Source of the DNA: Rohdeia mirabilis
GTDB taxonomy: Bacteria; Planctomycetota; UBA1135; GCA-002686595
Direction: 5' to 3'
DNA length: 64,000 nucleotides
Assembly (NCBI GenBank): GCA_007750655.1
Contig: CP036290.1
Coordinates: forward strand, 620,001-684,000
Shown here: positions 42,572-50,668 of the stretch, piece by piece
Position numbering within the stretch: position 1 is the stretch's first letter
Layout of the letters: the number at the start of each line of letters is the position of its first letter
Translations under genes and position numbers: made by a program
The notes under the pieces: model-generated
Seen by the model: only the letters and a program-made list of their open reading frames with translations
Databases searched by the model: none
Told to the model about the DNA's origin: nothing

Positions 42572-44103
42572 CGCGTCGATCCGGGCGGCGCGTGCCTCGA
42601 ACCGTTGGACTCGTCGCCGCGCGCGTCGCTCGGTTCCGCGGATCCGACTTCCGACCCGTCGCCGCGCACCAGATCGGCGCCCACGAGTTCACCATCGTCG
42701 GGCGGATCCTCGTCGTCCAGCCCCACCTCGACCTCTGGATCCTCGGTCAATCCGCCGACCGGACGCAGCGCGATGCCGCCACCGGAGCGGAAGCCGACCA
42801 CGCGCAGCAGGAGCCGATGCGGCCCGACCGACGTCTCGCCGATCCCGGCCGGCAGCACGATCGGCGCCGCGAACGCGACCAACAGACGCGCCGCGCAGCT
42901 GACCGCGAAGATCACGCGCAGGTCGCCGCTCGCGAGCGCCACGATCCCCGCGCCCGCCATCGCTCCCAGCAGTTGGGCCGAACCGTTCGCGAGCTGTTGC
43001 ACGGCCGAGACCTGCGCGCGCGTGCCGCGGTAGCTCGACCCCACGAGCAGTCCGAACAGACTCACCTCGTAGCCGCCCCAGGCCAGACCCGAGAAGCACT
43101 GCGCCGCGAAGATGACCCAGAACCCGGTCGCGAACACCCACGGCAGCGGGACGAGCGCCAGCAGGATCAGCGTCATGCAGAACGTCGAACGCGGCCCGAA
43201 CTGGTCGATGGCGCGGCCGATCGACGGCAGGATCCCGACCTTGACGCCCATCACCATCAGGCTCGCGACCGTGAACTCGACGTACGACAGCTGGAGGTCC
43301 TCCAGCATGAACGGCGTGTAGAACGGACTCGAGAGGTAGACGGTGAACTGGATCGCGAAGACGAGCAGGATCAGCCGCCGCGCGCGCGTCCCGCGTTCCG
43401 TGAACAGGAAGCGGCGCACGCGCGGGCCGGTCGACATGCCGGCGAAGGGCGGTTCGGGCGTGCGCGCGCTCAAGAGGGCGCTGATGCCGCGCGCGATGCC
43501 CGCCAGCGCGAACAAGAGAGCGAAGCCGATTCCGCCCGTGCCGGACGCGATCGAGTCCGCCGGCTCGAGCCACTGCAGCAGCAACCCGCCGACCAGGATG
43601 CCGACGCCGATCGCGCCGTACACGACGCGGTTGCGGCGCGCGACGTAGCTGCCGCGCACCTCGGCGGGGATCAGGTCGCCGAACCACGAGGTCCAGGCCG
43701 TGCCCGCCGCCTGGCCGAGCAGTTGGTGCAGCGCGTAGGCCGCGAGCAGGAGCGTCGGCGTGCCCGCACCGGCCAGCTCGACCGCGGCCAGGGCGACAAG
43801 GTTGAGCGCCTGCAGCACGTTGGCCGCGACGACGATCCGGCGCCGGCGCTTCGTGACCCGGGCGAGCAGCCGCAGGCACAGGAACGGACCGAGCGAGCCC
43901 ACGAACAGCGGCAGCGACACCAGCAGTCCGAGCATCAGGGTCGAGGCGCCGAGGCGTACCGCGTCCGCGATGATGTAGGTCTCGCCCAGGCCGACCATGA
44001 TCGCGAACGCGGCGCCCTCGGCCACGCTGAGTCGCAGGCCGCGCTGGACCTCCTCGGGGCCCAGGCGCTCCGATCGTCCGCTCCCTCCGGGCCGCTCGTT
44101 CAC
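42568..44103 (-). CDS. MFS transporter with acidic C-terminal tail
   Basis: 511 aa. GTG start overlaps the Maf gene stop (GTGA). The core has about 11-12 TM helices, with LGQAAGTAWTSWFGDLIPAEVRGSYVARRN as the most family-like segment; such a motif recurs in a group of planctomycete/deltaproteobacterial MFS proteins. After about residue 440 there is a hydrophilic tail rich in Asp/Glu/Gly (EDPEVEVGLDDEDPPDDGEL), unusual for the family. Substrate unknown. Confidence 0.82.
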   Translation of the reverse strand: MNERPGGSGRSERLGPEEVQRGLRLSVAEGAAFAIMVGLGETYIIADAVRLGASTLMLGLLVSLPLFVGSLGPFLCLRLLARVTKRRRRIVVAANVLQALNLVALAAVELAGAGTPTLLLAAYALHQLLGQAAGTAWTSWFGDLIPAEVRGSYVARRNRVVYGAIGVGILVGGLLLQWLEPADSIASGTGGIGFALLFALAGIARGISALLSARTPEPPFAGMSTGPRVRRFLFTERGTRARRLILLVFAIQFTVYLSSPFYTPFMLEDLQLSYVEFTVASLMVMGVKVGILPSIGRAIDQFGPRSTFCMTLILLALVPLPWVFATGFWVIFAAQCFSGLAWGGYEVSLFGLLVGSSYRGTRAQVSAVQQLANGSAQLLGAMAGAGIVALASGDLRVIFAVSCAARLLVAFAAPIVLPAGIGETSVGPHRLLLRVVGFRSGGGIALRPVGGLTEDPEVEVGLDDEDPPDDGELVGADLVRGDGSEVGSAEPSDARGDESNGSRHAPPGSTR

Positions 44104-44681
44104 GGCAGCCTGAACCCGCGTCGCGCAAGGTCGCCCGCCAGCGCCATCAACGGCAGGCCGACGATCGCCGTGTGGTCGGCACACTCGATCGCCTCGAACA
44201 GGGCGATGCCGCGCGCCTCGAGCTTGTACGAGCCCGCGCAGTCGTAGGGCTCGTCGGCGGCCACGTAGCGCTCGAGGGCGGCGTCGTCGAGGTCGCGGAC
44301 GAAGAGGCGCGCCACGTCCGTGTGCTCCCAATCGCCGCCGGGGCCGACGACGCAGACCGCGGTCAGGATCTCGTGCGAGCGACCGCGCAGCGTGCGCAGC
44401 TGCTCGAGCGCGCCCGCGGCGTCACCCGGCTTCCCGAGCACGCGGTCGCCGACGGCGCAGACCTGGTCCGAGCCGATCACGACGGCCTCCGCGTCGCCGA
44501 GAGCGTCCGCGACCGCGCGGGCCTTCGCCGCGGCCAATTGGCGCGCCAACTCCCGCGGCCCGGCGCCTTTCGCCTTCCAGGCCTCCTCGTCCACGTCCGG
44601 CGCCCGCTGTTCGAAAGCGAGCCCGAGACGCGCGAGCAGATCACGGCGATAGGTGGAGGTCGAGGCCAGGACGAGTCGCAC
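44100..44681 (-). CDS. maf: Maf/YceF nucleoside triphosphate pyrophosphatase
   Basis: 193 aa from GTG complement 44681. It starts MRLVLASTSTYRRDLLARLG, with the S-x-x-RR pattern of Maf proteins. It continues with IGSDQVCAVGDRVLGKPGD (catalytic SDQ region) and the late CAGSYKLEARGI and VGLPLMAL blocks. The 'STS-x-YRR' start and 'CAGSYK' block favour the YceF-type branch (7-methyl-GTP in E. coli) over dTTP/UTP-type Maf; this is inference. It hydrolyses non-canonical nucleotides in the cytoplasm and is the first gene of a minus-strand run with two MFS genes. Confidence 0.9.
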   Translation of the reverse strand: MRLVLASTSTYRRDLLARLGLAFEQRAPDVDEEAWKAKGAGPRELARQLAAAKARAVADALGDAEAVVIGSDQVCAVGDRVLGKPGDAAGALEQLRTLRGRSHEILTAVCVVGPGGDWEHTDVARLFVRDLDDAALERYVAADEPYDCAGSYKLEARGIALFEAIECADHTAIVGLPLMALAGDLARRGFRLP

Positions 44682-44744
44682 GGGGCGAGTCTACGGTCAC
44701 GCGCTATCCTGGTCGCCTTCCGAAACCCTCAGCTCGAGCCTTCG

Positions 44745-47372
44745 ATGACCACCGCCCAAGAGACCGCGCCGCAGCCCGTCTTCCGCAAGGACTACCGCGT
44801 CCCGAACTACTTGATCGACACCGTCGACCTCGAGTTCGACCTGGGCGAGGAGGTGACGGAGGTGCGCGCCCGCATGCGCGTGCGCCGCAACCCCGCGGGC
44901 GAGGCGGGGGCGCCGCTCGAGCTCGACGGCGAAGGCCTCGTGACTCGGTCCGTGGCGATCGACGGGCGGCGGCTCGAAGGGGCGGAGTACGTCGAGAGCG
45001 ACGTCTCCCTCGCGATCGCCGGTGTGCCCGACGCGTTCGAACTGACGACCGTGGTGCACATCGAACCGCAGAAGAACTTCGAGCTCTCCGGCCTCTACAA
45101 GTCGTCGGGCAACTTCTGCACCCAGTGCGAGGCCCAGGGCTTCCGGCGCATCACCTGGTTCCTCGACCGACCGGACGTGATGGCGCGCTACACGACGACC
45201 ATCACGGCCGAGCGCGAGCGCTATCCGATCCTCCTCTCGAACGGCAACCGCGTCGCGAACCACGATCTCGGCGACGGCCGCCAACGCGTCAAGTGGGAGG
45301 ATCCGTGGCCCAAGCCCAGCTACCTGTTCGCGCTCGTCGCCGGCAACCTCGCGTGCCACGCGGGACGCTTCACGACGATGAGCGGCCGCAACGTCGCCCT
45401 CGAGATCTGGGTCGAGCCCCAGAACATCGACAAGTGCGAGCACGCCCTCGTATCGCTGCAGAAGTCGATGAAGTGGGACGAGGAGCGCTTCGGTCGCGAG
45501 TACGACCTCGACGTCTACATGATCGTCGCTGTCGGCGACTTCAACATGGGCGCGATGGAGAACAAGGGACTCAACGTCTTCAACTCCAAGTTCGTGCTGG
45601 CGCGCCCCGAGACCGCCACCGACGCCGACTTCGAAGCCGTCGAGGCGGTCATCGGTCACGAGTACTTCCACAACTGGACCGGCAACCGCGTCACCTGTCG
45701 CGACTGGTTCCAGTTGACGCTGAAGGAGGGTCTGACCGTCTACCGCGACCAGCAGTTCACGGCCGACATGACGTCCTACGGCGTCAAGCGCATCGACGAC
45801 GTGCGCGGCCTGCGCGCGGCGCAGTTCCCCGAGGACGCGGGCCCGATGTCCCACCCGATCCGGCCCGAGTCCTACATCGCGATGGACAACTTCTACACGG
45901 CGACCGTGTACGAGAAGGGGGCGCAGGTGATCGCGATGTACGCGACGCTGCTCGGGAAGGACGGCTTCCGCAAGGGGATGAACCTGTACTTCGAGCGCCA
46001 CGACGGACAGGCCGTCACCTGCGACGACTTCCGCGTCGCGATGGCGGATGCGAACGACCGCGACTTCGGTCAGTTCGAGCGCTGGTACCTGCAGGCGGGG
46101 ACGCCGCGGCTGGCCGTGACTGCCGAGCGCGACGGCGACGCCCTCCTCATGACGTTCGAGCAGAAGGCGCCGCGTGGGCAGGAGCACTTCGAACCCATGC
46201 ACGTGCCGGTGCGGTTCGCGGTGATCGGGCGCGACGGTGCGCGCGTGGAACTGCGCTGTGATGGCGTCGCGCAGGAAGCCGACGAGACGGTCCTCGAACT
46301 GACGGAGCTGAAGAGCACCTACCGTTTCGAAGACGTTCCCGCCGGCGCCGTGCCTTCGGTGCTGCGCGACTTCTCGGCGCCGGTCGAGCTCGAGTTCGCC
46401 CAGTCCGACGAGGAGCTGGCGTTCCTCTACGCCCACGACGACGACGACTTCAACCGCTGGGACGCCGGCCAGCGCCTGTTCGGTGCGGCGATCCTGGCCG
46501 CGGCCGAAGCGGGCACCGAAGCCGTGCCGACGCCCGAGCAGAGTGCGGCCTTCGGTCAGGTGCTCGGCGACGCGCGACTCGACGGCTCGATGAAGGCGCT
46601 GCTGCTCGTGATGCCCGGTGAGTCGGTGCTGGCGCAGAAGATGGAGGTCATCCAGCCCGACCACCTGCACACCGCGCGCACCACGTTCCGCCGCGCGCTG
46701 GCCCTCGCGAACTGGGACGTGCTGCTCGCCGCCTACCGCGCGAGTCGTCCGACCGGCGCCTACACGCACTCGCAGGAAGAAGTGCACCGCCGCGCCCTGA
46801 ACGGGACGCTGCTCGCCTACATCTGTGCGAGTGGCCGCGACGAAGCGATCGCCCTCGCCTGGGAGCACTTCGACGCGGCCGACAACATGACCGACATGCA
46901 GATGGGCCTCGCCTGTCTGTGCGAGATCGACGCGCCCGAACGTCAGCGCGCGCTGGATGCGTTCCACGCGCAGTGGCACACGGATCCGCTCGTGCTCGAC
47001 AAGTGGTTCACGGTGCAGTCCTCGAGTCAGTTGCCCGGCGCTCCGGCGCGTGTGCGTGAACTGGTCGCGCGCGACGACTTCGACGTCAAGAACCCGAACC
47101 GCGCCCGCTCGGTCGTGCACGTCTTCGCGGCCGGCAATACCACCGGGTTCCACGACCCGAGCGGTGACGGCTACCGTTTCGTGGCCGACCACGTGCTCGC
47201 GATCGGCGCCTTCAACCCGCAAGTGGCCTCGCGCCTCGCGAAGACCTTCAACCAGTGGAAGCGCTACGACCCGACGCGCCGCGAACTGATGAAGGCCGAG
47301 CTCGAGCGCATCAAGGCCACCAACGGCATCTCGAAGGACGTGTTCGAGGTCGTCACCTCGGCGCTCGCCTGA
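44745..47372 (+). CDS. pepN: Aminopeptidase N (M1 family)
   Basis: 875 aa, the E. coli PepN length class. The N-terminal beta domain (about 1-195) contains CEAQGFRRITWFLDRPDVM. The catalytic thermolysin-like domain has the exopeptidase motif GAMEN (269-273) and the zinc site HEYFH (H305, E306, H309) with E328 in LKEG. A tyrosine in AMDNFYTATVYEKG is probably the transition-state Tyr. The C-terminal domains (about 460-875) are of PepN type. No signal peptide: a cytoplasmic broad-specificity aminopeptidase. Start at ATG 44745; the intergenic space to the divergent maf gene is 63 nt. Confidence 0.96.
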   Translation: MTTAQETAPQPVFRKDYRVPNYLIDTVDLEFDLGEEVTEVRARMRVRRNPAGEAGAPLELDGEGLVTRSVAIDGRRLEGAEYVESDVSLAIAGVPDAFELTTVVHIEPQKNFELSGLYKSSGNFCTQCEAQGFRRITWFLDRPDVMARYTTTITAERERYPILLSNGNRVANHDLGDGRQRVKWEDPWPKPSYLFALVAGNLACHAGRFTTMSGRNVALEIWVEPQNIDKCEHALVSLQKSMKWDEERFGREYDLDVYMIVAVGDFNMGAMENKGLNVFNSKFVLARPETATDADFEAVEAVIGHEYFHNWTGNRVTCRDWFQLTLKEGLTVYRDQQFTADMTSYGVKRIDDVRGLRAAQFPEDAGPMSHPIRPESYIAMDNFYTATVYEKGAQVIAMYATLLGKDGFRKGMNLYFERHDGQAVTCDDFRVAMADANDRDFGQFERWYLQAGTPRLAVTAERDGDALLMTFEQKAPRGQEHFEPMHVPVRFAVIGRDGARVELRCDGVAQEADETVLELTELKSTYRFEDVPAGAVPSVLRDFSAPVELEFAQSDEELAFLYAHDDDDFNRWDAGQRLFGAAILAAAEAGTEAVPTPEQSAAFGQVLGDARLDGSMKALLLVMPGESVLAQKMEVIQPDHLHTARTTFRRALALANWDVLLAAYRASRPTGAYTHSQEEVHRRALNGTLLAYICASGRDEAIALAWEHFDAADNMTDMQMGLACLCEIDAPERQRALDAFHAQWHTDPLVLDKWFTVQSSSQLPGAPARVRELVARDDFDVKNPNRARSVVHVFAAGNTTGFHDPSGDGYRFVADHVLAIGAFNPQVASRLAKTFNQWKRYDPTRRELMKAELERIKATNGISKDVFEVVTSALA

Positions 47373-47389
47373 GCGCGGGCGCGCCGCCA

Positions 47390-48079
47390 GTGCGTTCGCT
47401 CAAGGCTCCCTACAAGGACTGGCGGCGCCGCCGCGCCCTCGAGCGCGGCGGCGTGCGTCCGGACCTCGTGGTTCCGGAGGCGATCGCGCTCGGTGAACGC
47501 TCGGGCACCTGGGTCTTCGATCCGCGCGGGCTCGGCGCGCACTCGATCGTGTACTCGGGCGGCGTGGGGGACAACGTCGCCTGGGACCTGGCGGTGATCG
47601 AGCGCTTCGGCGTCACCGTCCACGCCTTCGACCCGACGCCGCGCAGCGTCGCGTGGCTCGCACGGCAGGCGTTGCCCGAGCGGTTCGTGCACCACGCGCG
47701 CGGTCTGGCGGGCGCGGACGGCGAGCGCCGTTTCGAGGCGCCGGCGAAGGAGCGCTCGGCGAACTACACGCTCGCCGTCGATGGAACAGGCGACGGGCCG
47801 CTCTTGCCCGTCGCGCGGCTCGCGACCGTCGCGCGCGAGCTCGGCCACGCGCGCATCGACCTGCTCAAGCTCGACGTCGAGGGCGCGGAGTACGAGGTGC
47901 TGGCCGACGCCCTCGAGCACGGGCCCGAGTTCGACCAATTGCTCGTCGAGTTCCACCACGGCGAGGGGCCGTGGCGCCTCGAGCACACGCTTCGCGCCGT
48001 CGCCGCCCTGCGCGCGAACGGCCTGCGCCTCTTCCACGTCTCGCGGCGCGGGCTCGAGCTCTCGTTCGTCCGCGCTTGA
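47390..48079 (+). CDS. FkbM-family methyltransferase
   Basis: 229 aa from GTG 47390, 17 nt after pepN. The SAM-binding part has VYSGGVGDNVAWDLAVIERFG (motif I, glycine loop), then VHAFDPTPRSVAWL (acidic residue at end of beta2), IDLLKLDVEGAEYEVLADAL (the FkbM D-x-E-G-x-E signature) and LLVEFHHG. The methyl acceptor is unknown; many such enzymes methylate glycans. Confidence 0.85.
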   Translation: MRSLKAPYKDWRRRRALERGGVRPDLVVPEAIALGERSGTWVFDPRGLGAHSIVYSGGVGDNVAWDLAVIERFGVTVHAFDPTPRSVAWLARQALPERFVHHARGLAGADGERRFEAPAKERSANYTLAVDGTGDGPLLPVARLATVARELGHARIDLLKLDVEGAEYEVLADALEHGPEFDQLLVEFHHGEGPWRLEHTLRAVAALRANGLRLFHVSRRGLELSFVRA

Positions 48080-48115
48080 TCCGCTCAGCGTCTCCGCTCG
48101 CACCGAACAGGCCCC

Positions 48116-48268
48116 ATGGACCAGATCCTCTCGCTCGGAACGCTCGTCGGCATCGTCGCCGTCGGCCTCGTGATCCTCGGCGGCGTCAGGTACACGCGCC
48201 GCGAAGAGACGGATCGCACGCGCCGCGGCGACGCTTTCGGCGAGGGGGCCGAGGGTGACGACGACTGA
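48116..48268 (+). CDS. 50-aa single-pass membrane protein
   Basis: A short frame starting ATG at 48116 (MDQILSLGTLVGIVAV...). One hydrophobic helix (about 4-24) is followed by a charged cytoplasmic tail (RYTRREETDRTRRGDAFGEG) ending in Asp. Third-position GC is high throughout, supporting a real gene. No clear SD. Function unknown. A similar tiny protein follows at 48866. Confidence 0.6.
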   Translation: MDQILSLGTLVGIVAVGLVILGGVRYTRREETDRTRRGDAFGEGAEGDDD

Positions 48269-48458
48269 GGGAGCGGGGCGCCTCACGGGGCATTCAGGCG
48301 AGGTCCGGGGTCGATTGAGGGCGCCAGCGTTGATCCGGGACCTCGGATCGGTTGGGGTCGTTCGCGAAACGGAGCGCCGATCGGCGCCCTGATGGGGCGG
48401 ATCGACGCTCGTCGTCGCCGCGCCCGCACCTCGAACTCCCTCCCCGACGACACGAACG

Positions 48459-48668
48459 ATGAAGATCGCAGCTTCCCTCCTGCTCGCCCTCGGTGGCGTG
48501 CTCCTGCTTCCCGCCTGCACCAAGGAAGAGCCGGCCGACAAGGCGGCCGACATGGTGAACGACGCCGCCGACGCGGTCGGTGACGCCGCCGACGACGCCG
48601 CCGACGCAGCAGGCGACGCGGTCGACGACGCCAGTGATGCCATCGAGGACGCGACCGACGGCAAGTGA
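48459..48668 (+). CDS. Small Asp/Ala-rich lipoprotein
   Basis: 69 aa. Lipobox LLPAC (Cys about residue 20) follows a typical signal. The mature part (49 aa) repeats an Ala-Ala-Asp/Asp-Ala pattern (ADAVGDAADDAADAAGDAV), which would form an amphipathic, strongly acidic helix. Similar repetitive small lipoproteins occur in planctomycetes and other bacteria. No enzymatic function. A strong hairpin terminator follows. Confidence 0.7.
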   Translation: MKIAASLLLALGGVLLLPACTKEEPADKAADMVNDAADAVGDAADDAADAAGDAVDDASDAIEDATDGK

Positions 48669-48717
48669 CTCGGCCATCGCCGGTGGAGCCGTGCCCGTTC
48701 GGGTGCGACTCGCACCG

Positions 48718-48777
48718 CGCGCGACGCCCCCGACTCCGTTCCGCTCATCAGCGGTTCGGGGTCGGGGGCGTCTCGCG
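48718..48777. terminator. Large hairpin after the small lipoprotein gene
   Basis: A perfect 12-bp stem GACGCCCCCGAC (48723-48734) / GTCGGGGGCGTC (48761-48772) extends outward with one mismatch and inward with wobble pairs. It is capped by a second small hairpin (CCGC-TCATCA-GCGG). No T-tract, but it is the most stable structure in the gap between two small genes. Confidence 0.6.
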
Positions 48778-48865
48778 TCGTCGGCCGCTCGCGACGCGTT
48801 CGGCGGGCTTCTGCTAGCCTCGGACGAGCGCCTGCTCGACGCTTCTTTCGACCCCGGCCCGCACC

Positions 48866-49033
48866 ATGAGTCCTCTCGTCCAGATCGGTCTCGCCATCGG
48901 CGTGATCGTCATCGTCCTCCTTCTTCTCGGCACCGTTCGCATGCGCGGTTCGAAGGGCGGCGGGCGTTCGTCCTCGTCGAAGTCCGACGGTGAGATGCGC
49001 GGGAACGAGGGCCCCGACAATGAGATCAGTTGA
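48866..49033 (+). CDS. 55-aa single-pass membrane protein
   Basis: ATG at 48866; MSPLVQIGLAIGVIVIVLLL forms one TM helix (about 5-24). It is followed by a basic, Ser/Gly-rich tail (RMRGSKGGGRSSSSKSDGE) and an acidic end. It resembles the tiny protein at 48116 in size and layout but not in sequence. High GC3 supports it as a gene. Function unknown. Confidence 0.6.
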   Translation: MSPLVQIGLAIGVIVIVLLLLGTVRMRGSKGGGRSSSSKSDGEMRGNEGPDNEIS

Positions 49034-49067
49034 GAGTGAAATCAGCTGAGGGGCAGATCAGCTGAGG
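49024..49067. repeat. Three short ATCAG(C/T)TGAG repeats forming a hairpin
   Basis: Degenerate copies of ATCAGCTGAG occur at 49025, 49041 and 49057 (16 nt period); the first overlaps the stop of the 55-aa gene. The last two form a 7-bp stem (CAGCTGA/TCAGCTG, 49043-49064). They lie in the convergent gap before the beta-helix gene and may act as a terminator. Confidence 0.6.
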
Positions 49068-49071
49068 CCGA

Positions 49072-50487
49072 CTAGAGGTTCGGGTCGAGCACCGTCAACA
49101 CCGACCCCGCACCGACCACCAGCTCGAACGTCGGCGGCACGACGAAGATCGGCTGGGTGAAGAGCGACAGGCCCTGGCTGGCCGCGATGCCGAGGTTGAC
49201 CGACACGATCACCTGCTTGGCGCCGCTGAACGGCAGGAAACCCGGGTACAGCAGCGCGGTGGAAGCGACGTCGATCAGGATCGTTCCACCGAGGAACGGA
49301 TCGAGGAAGAGCGTCGGAGCGGTCGAGATGCCGAGCACCGCGTACGAGCCCGGCGTGCCCTTCATGGCGAAGAAGGCCGTGCCGCCGTCGCGCATGGGCG
49401 AGACGGCCAGGTGCGAGAACGCGTCGCCGGCGAAAGTCGCCACGGAGACGGACATGACGTCGAAGATCGGGCCGGCCTGTCCGAACGAGCACGACGCCCC
49501 TGGGTAGGGCGCTCCGCCCGCACCCGGCGTCAACGTGCAGTCGCGCAGCTGGACGTCGCCCGGTCCGGGATCGCCGTAGGCTTGGCCGATGGCGGCTCCA
49601 CCCGATCCGCCATCGCCGCAGGACCAGCCGACGAAGATGTCGAAGTCCTCACCTCCCATGCCGCCGATGCCGCCCGCGATCGTGCAGCCCGAGCACATGG
49701 TCTCGCCCGAGAACACCTGCAGTCCGATGCCGCCGTCGCCACCGCTCCAAGGTGCATCGTCGTCGGCCACCGAGCCGCCGTTCCCGCCCTTGATCGCGCA
49801 CTGGTAGAGGGCCACGCTCGAGGCGCGAACGTAGACGCCCGGTCCGCCATTGCCGTGGATTCCGACGAGCGGCAGGTAGTCGGCGCCCAGGCCACCCGTG
49901 ATCGTGCAGCGGTTGAAGACGACGCGTGCGCTCGTCGCGATCTCGGCTCCGGCGTAGCCGTTGGGGTGCGGATCCGGATCGGTGAACGTTCCGTCGCCCT
50001 GGGCACCCGTCATCTTGCAGTCCTCGATCCACACGTCGCCGGCGCACGACTTGATCTGGAGACCGGCTTCGTTCGCGTTCACGATCTTCAGGCCGCGCAA
50101 CGTCGCGCGCTTGCCCGCGGACAGCTGGCGGATCGACGGGCCGCCGTTGCAGGTGACCGTGCCCGTTCCACCGCTCGTGTCGGCGACGATGTCGATGCCC
50201 TTGTCGAAGAGGACGAAGGCGCTGTAGGTACCGGGCTTGACCAGGAGCGTCTCACCGTCGGTCGCCGCGGCGACGGCTGCCGGCAGGTCGAGGAAGTTGA
50301 CGCCCACGCCACCGTCGTCGTCCACGACGAGGACGTTCGAGTCGACCATCGCGGACGGGGCGGCGACGGCCGTGCCGCAGAGGTGGACGGCGACCGCGGA
50401 CGTGAGCACCGTCGTGAGCACCCTCTCGAGAACGGTCACGAGGTGCAGCGGGCGGGTGGACGACGGCGTGGAGGTGCGGTAGCGCAT
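49072..50487 (-). CDS. Secreted right-handed beta-helix-type protein (paralog 1)
   Basis: 471 aa. Signal peptide (about 17-43, ending AVAA), then VLVVDDDGGVGVNFLDLPAAVAAATDGETLLVKPGTYSAF. This is the typical entry of parallel beta-helix (pectate-lyase-like) proteins, followed by repeating strands with Gly-rich loops (ITGGLGADYLPLVGIHGNGG, GGNGGSVADDDAPWSGGDGG). A C-terminal beta-sandwich-like part of about 130 aa ends VLTVLDPNL. It is closely similar in plan to the next gene. Location: outside the cell or surface; sugar or envelope binding is likely, enzyme activity unproven. Confidence 0.75.
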   Translation of the reverse strand: MRYRTSTPSSTRPLHLVTVLERVLTTVLTSAVAVHLCGTAVAAPSAMVDSNVLVVDDDGGVGVNFLDLPAAVAAATDGETLLVKPGTYSAFVLFDKGIDIVADTSGGTGTVTCNGGPSIRQLSAGKRATLRGLKIVNANEAGLQIKSCAGDVWIEDCKMTGAQGDGTFTDPDPHPNGYAGAEIATSARVVFNRCTITGGLGADYLPLVGIHGNGGPGVYVRASSVALYQCAIKGGNGGSVADDDAPWSGGDGGIGLQVFSGETMCSGCTIAGGIGGMGGEDFDIFVGWSCGDGGSGGAAIGQAYGDPGPGDVQLRDCTLTPGAGGAPYPGASCSFGQAGPIFDVMSVSVATFAGDAFSHLAVSPMRDGGTAFFAMKGTPGSYAVLGISTAPTLFLDPFLGGTILIDVASTALLYPGFLPFSGAKQVIVSVNLGIAASQGLSLFTQPIFVVPPTFELVVGAGSVLTVLDPNL

Positions 50488-50668
50488 CACTCGAACTCCT
50501 GGTTGGTGCACGATCGGTGGGCCGTGTGCTGGCGATTCGGCGCGGCCGCACCCGTCTCGAGGACGGTGGTGCGCTCCGCGGATCGACCGCTCCAACCGTA
50601 GCCTCGCCGCCCCGAAACGGGGTGACGATCGGTTCAGACCCCAGAGCCGATTCCGCGGCCGCGAGGGT

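Noticed and set aside
44697..47222. 841-aa minus-strand ORF opposite pepN
   Set aside because: Antisense to a complete aminopeptidase N with GAMEN and HExxH motifs; no motif of its own.
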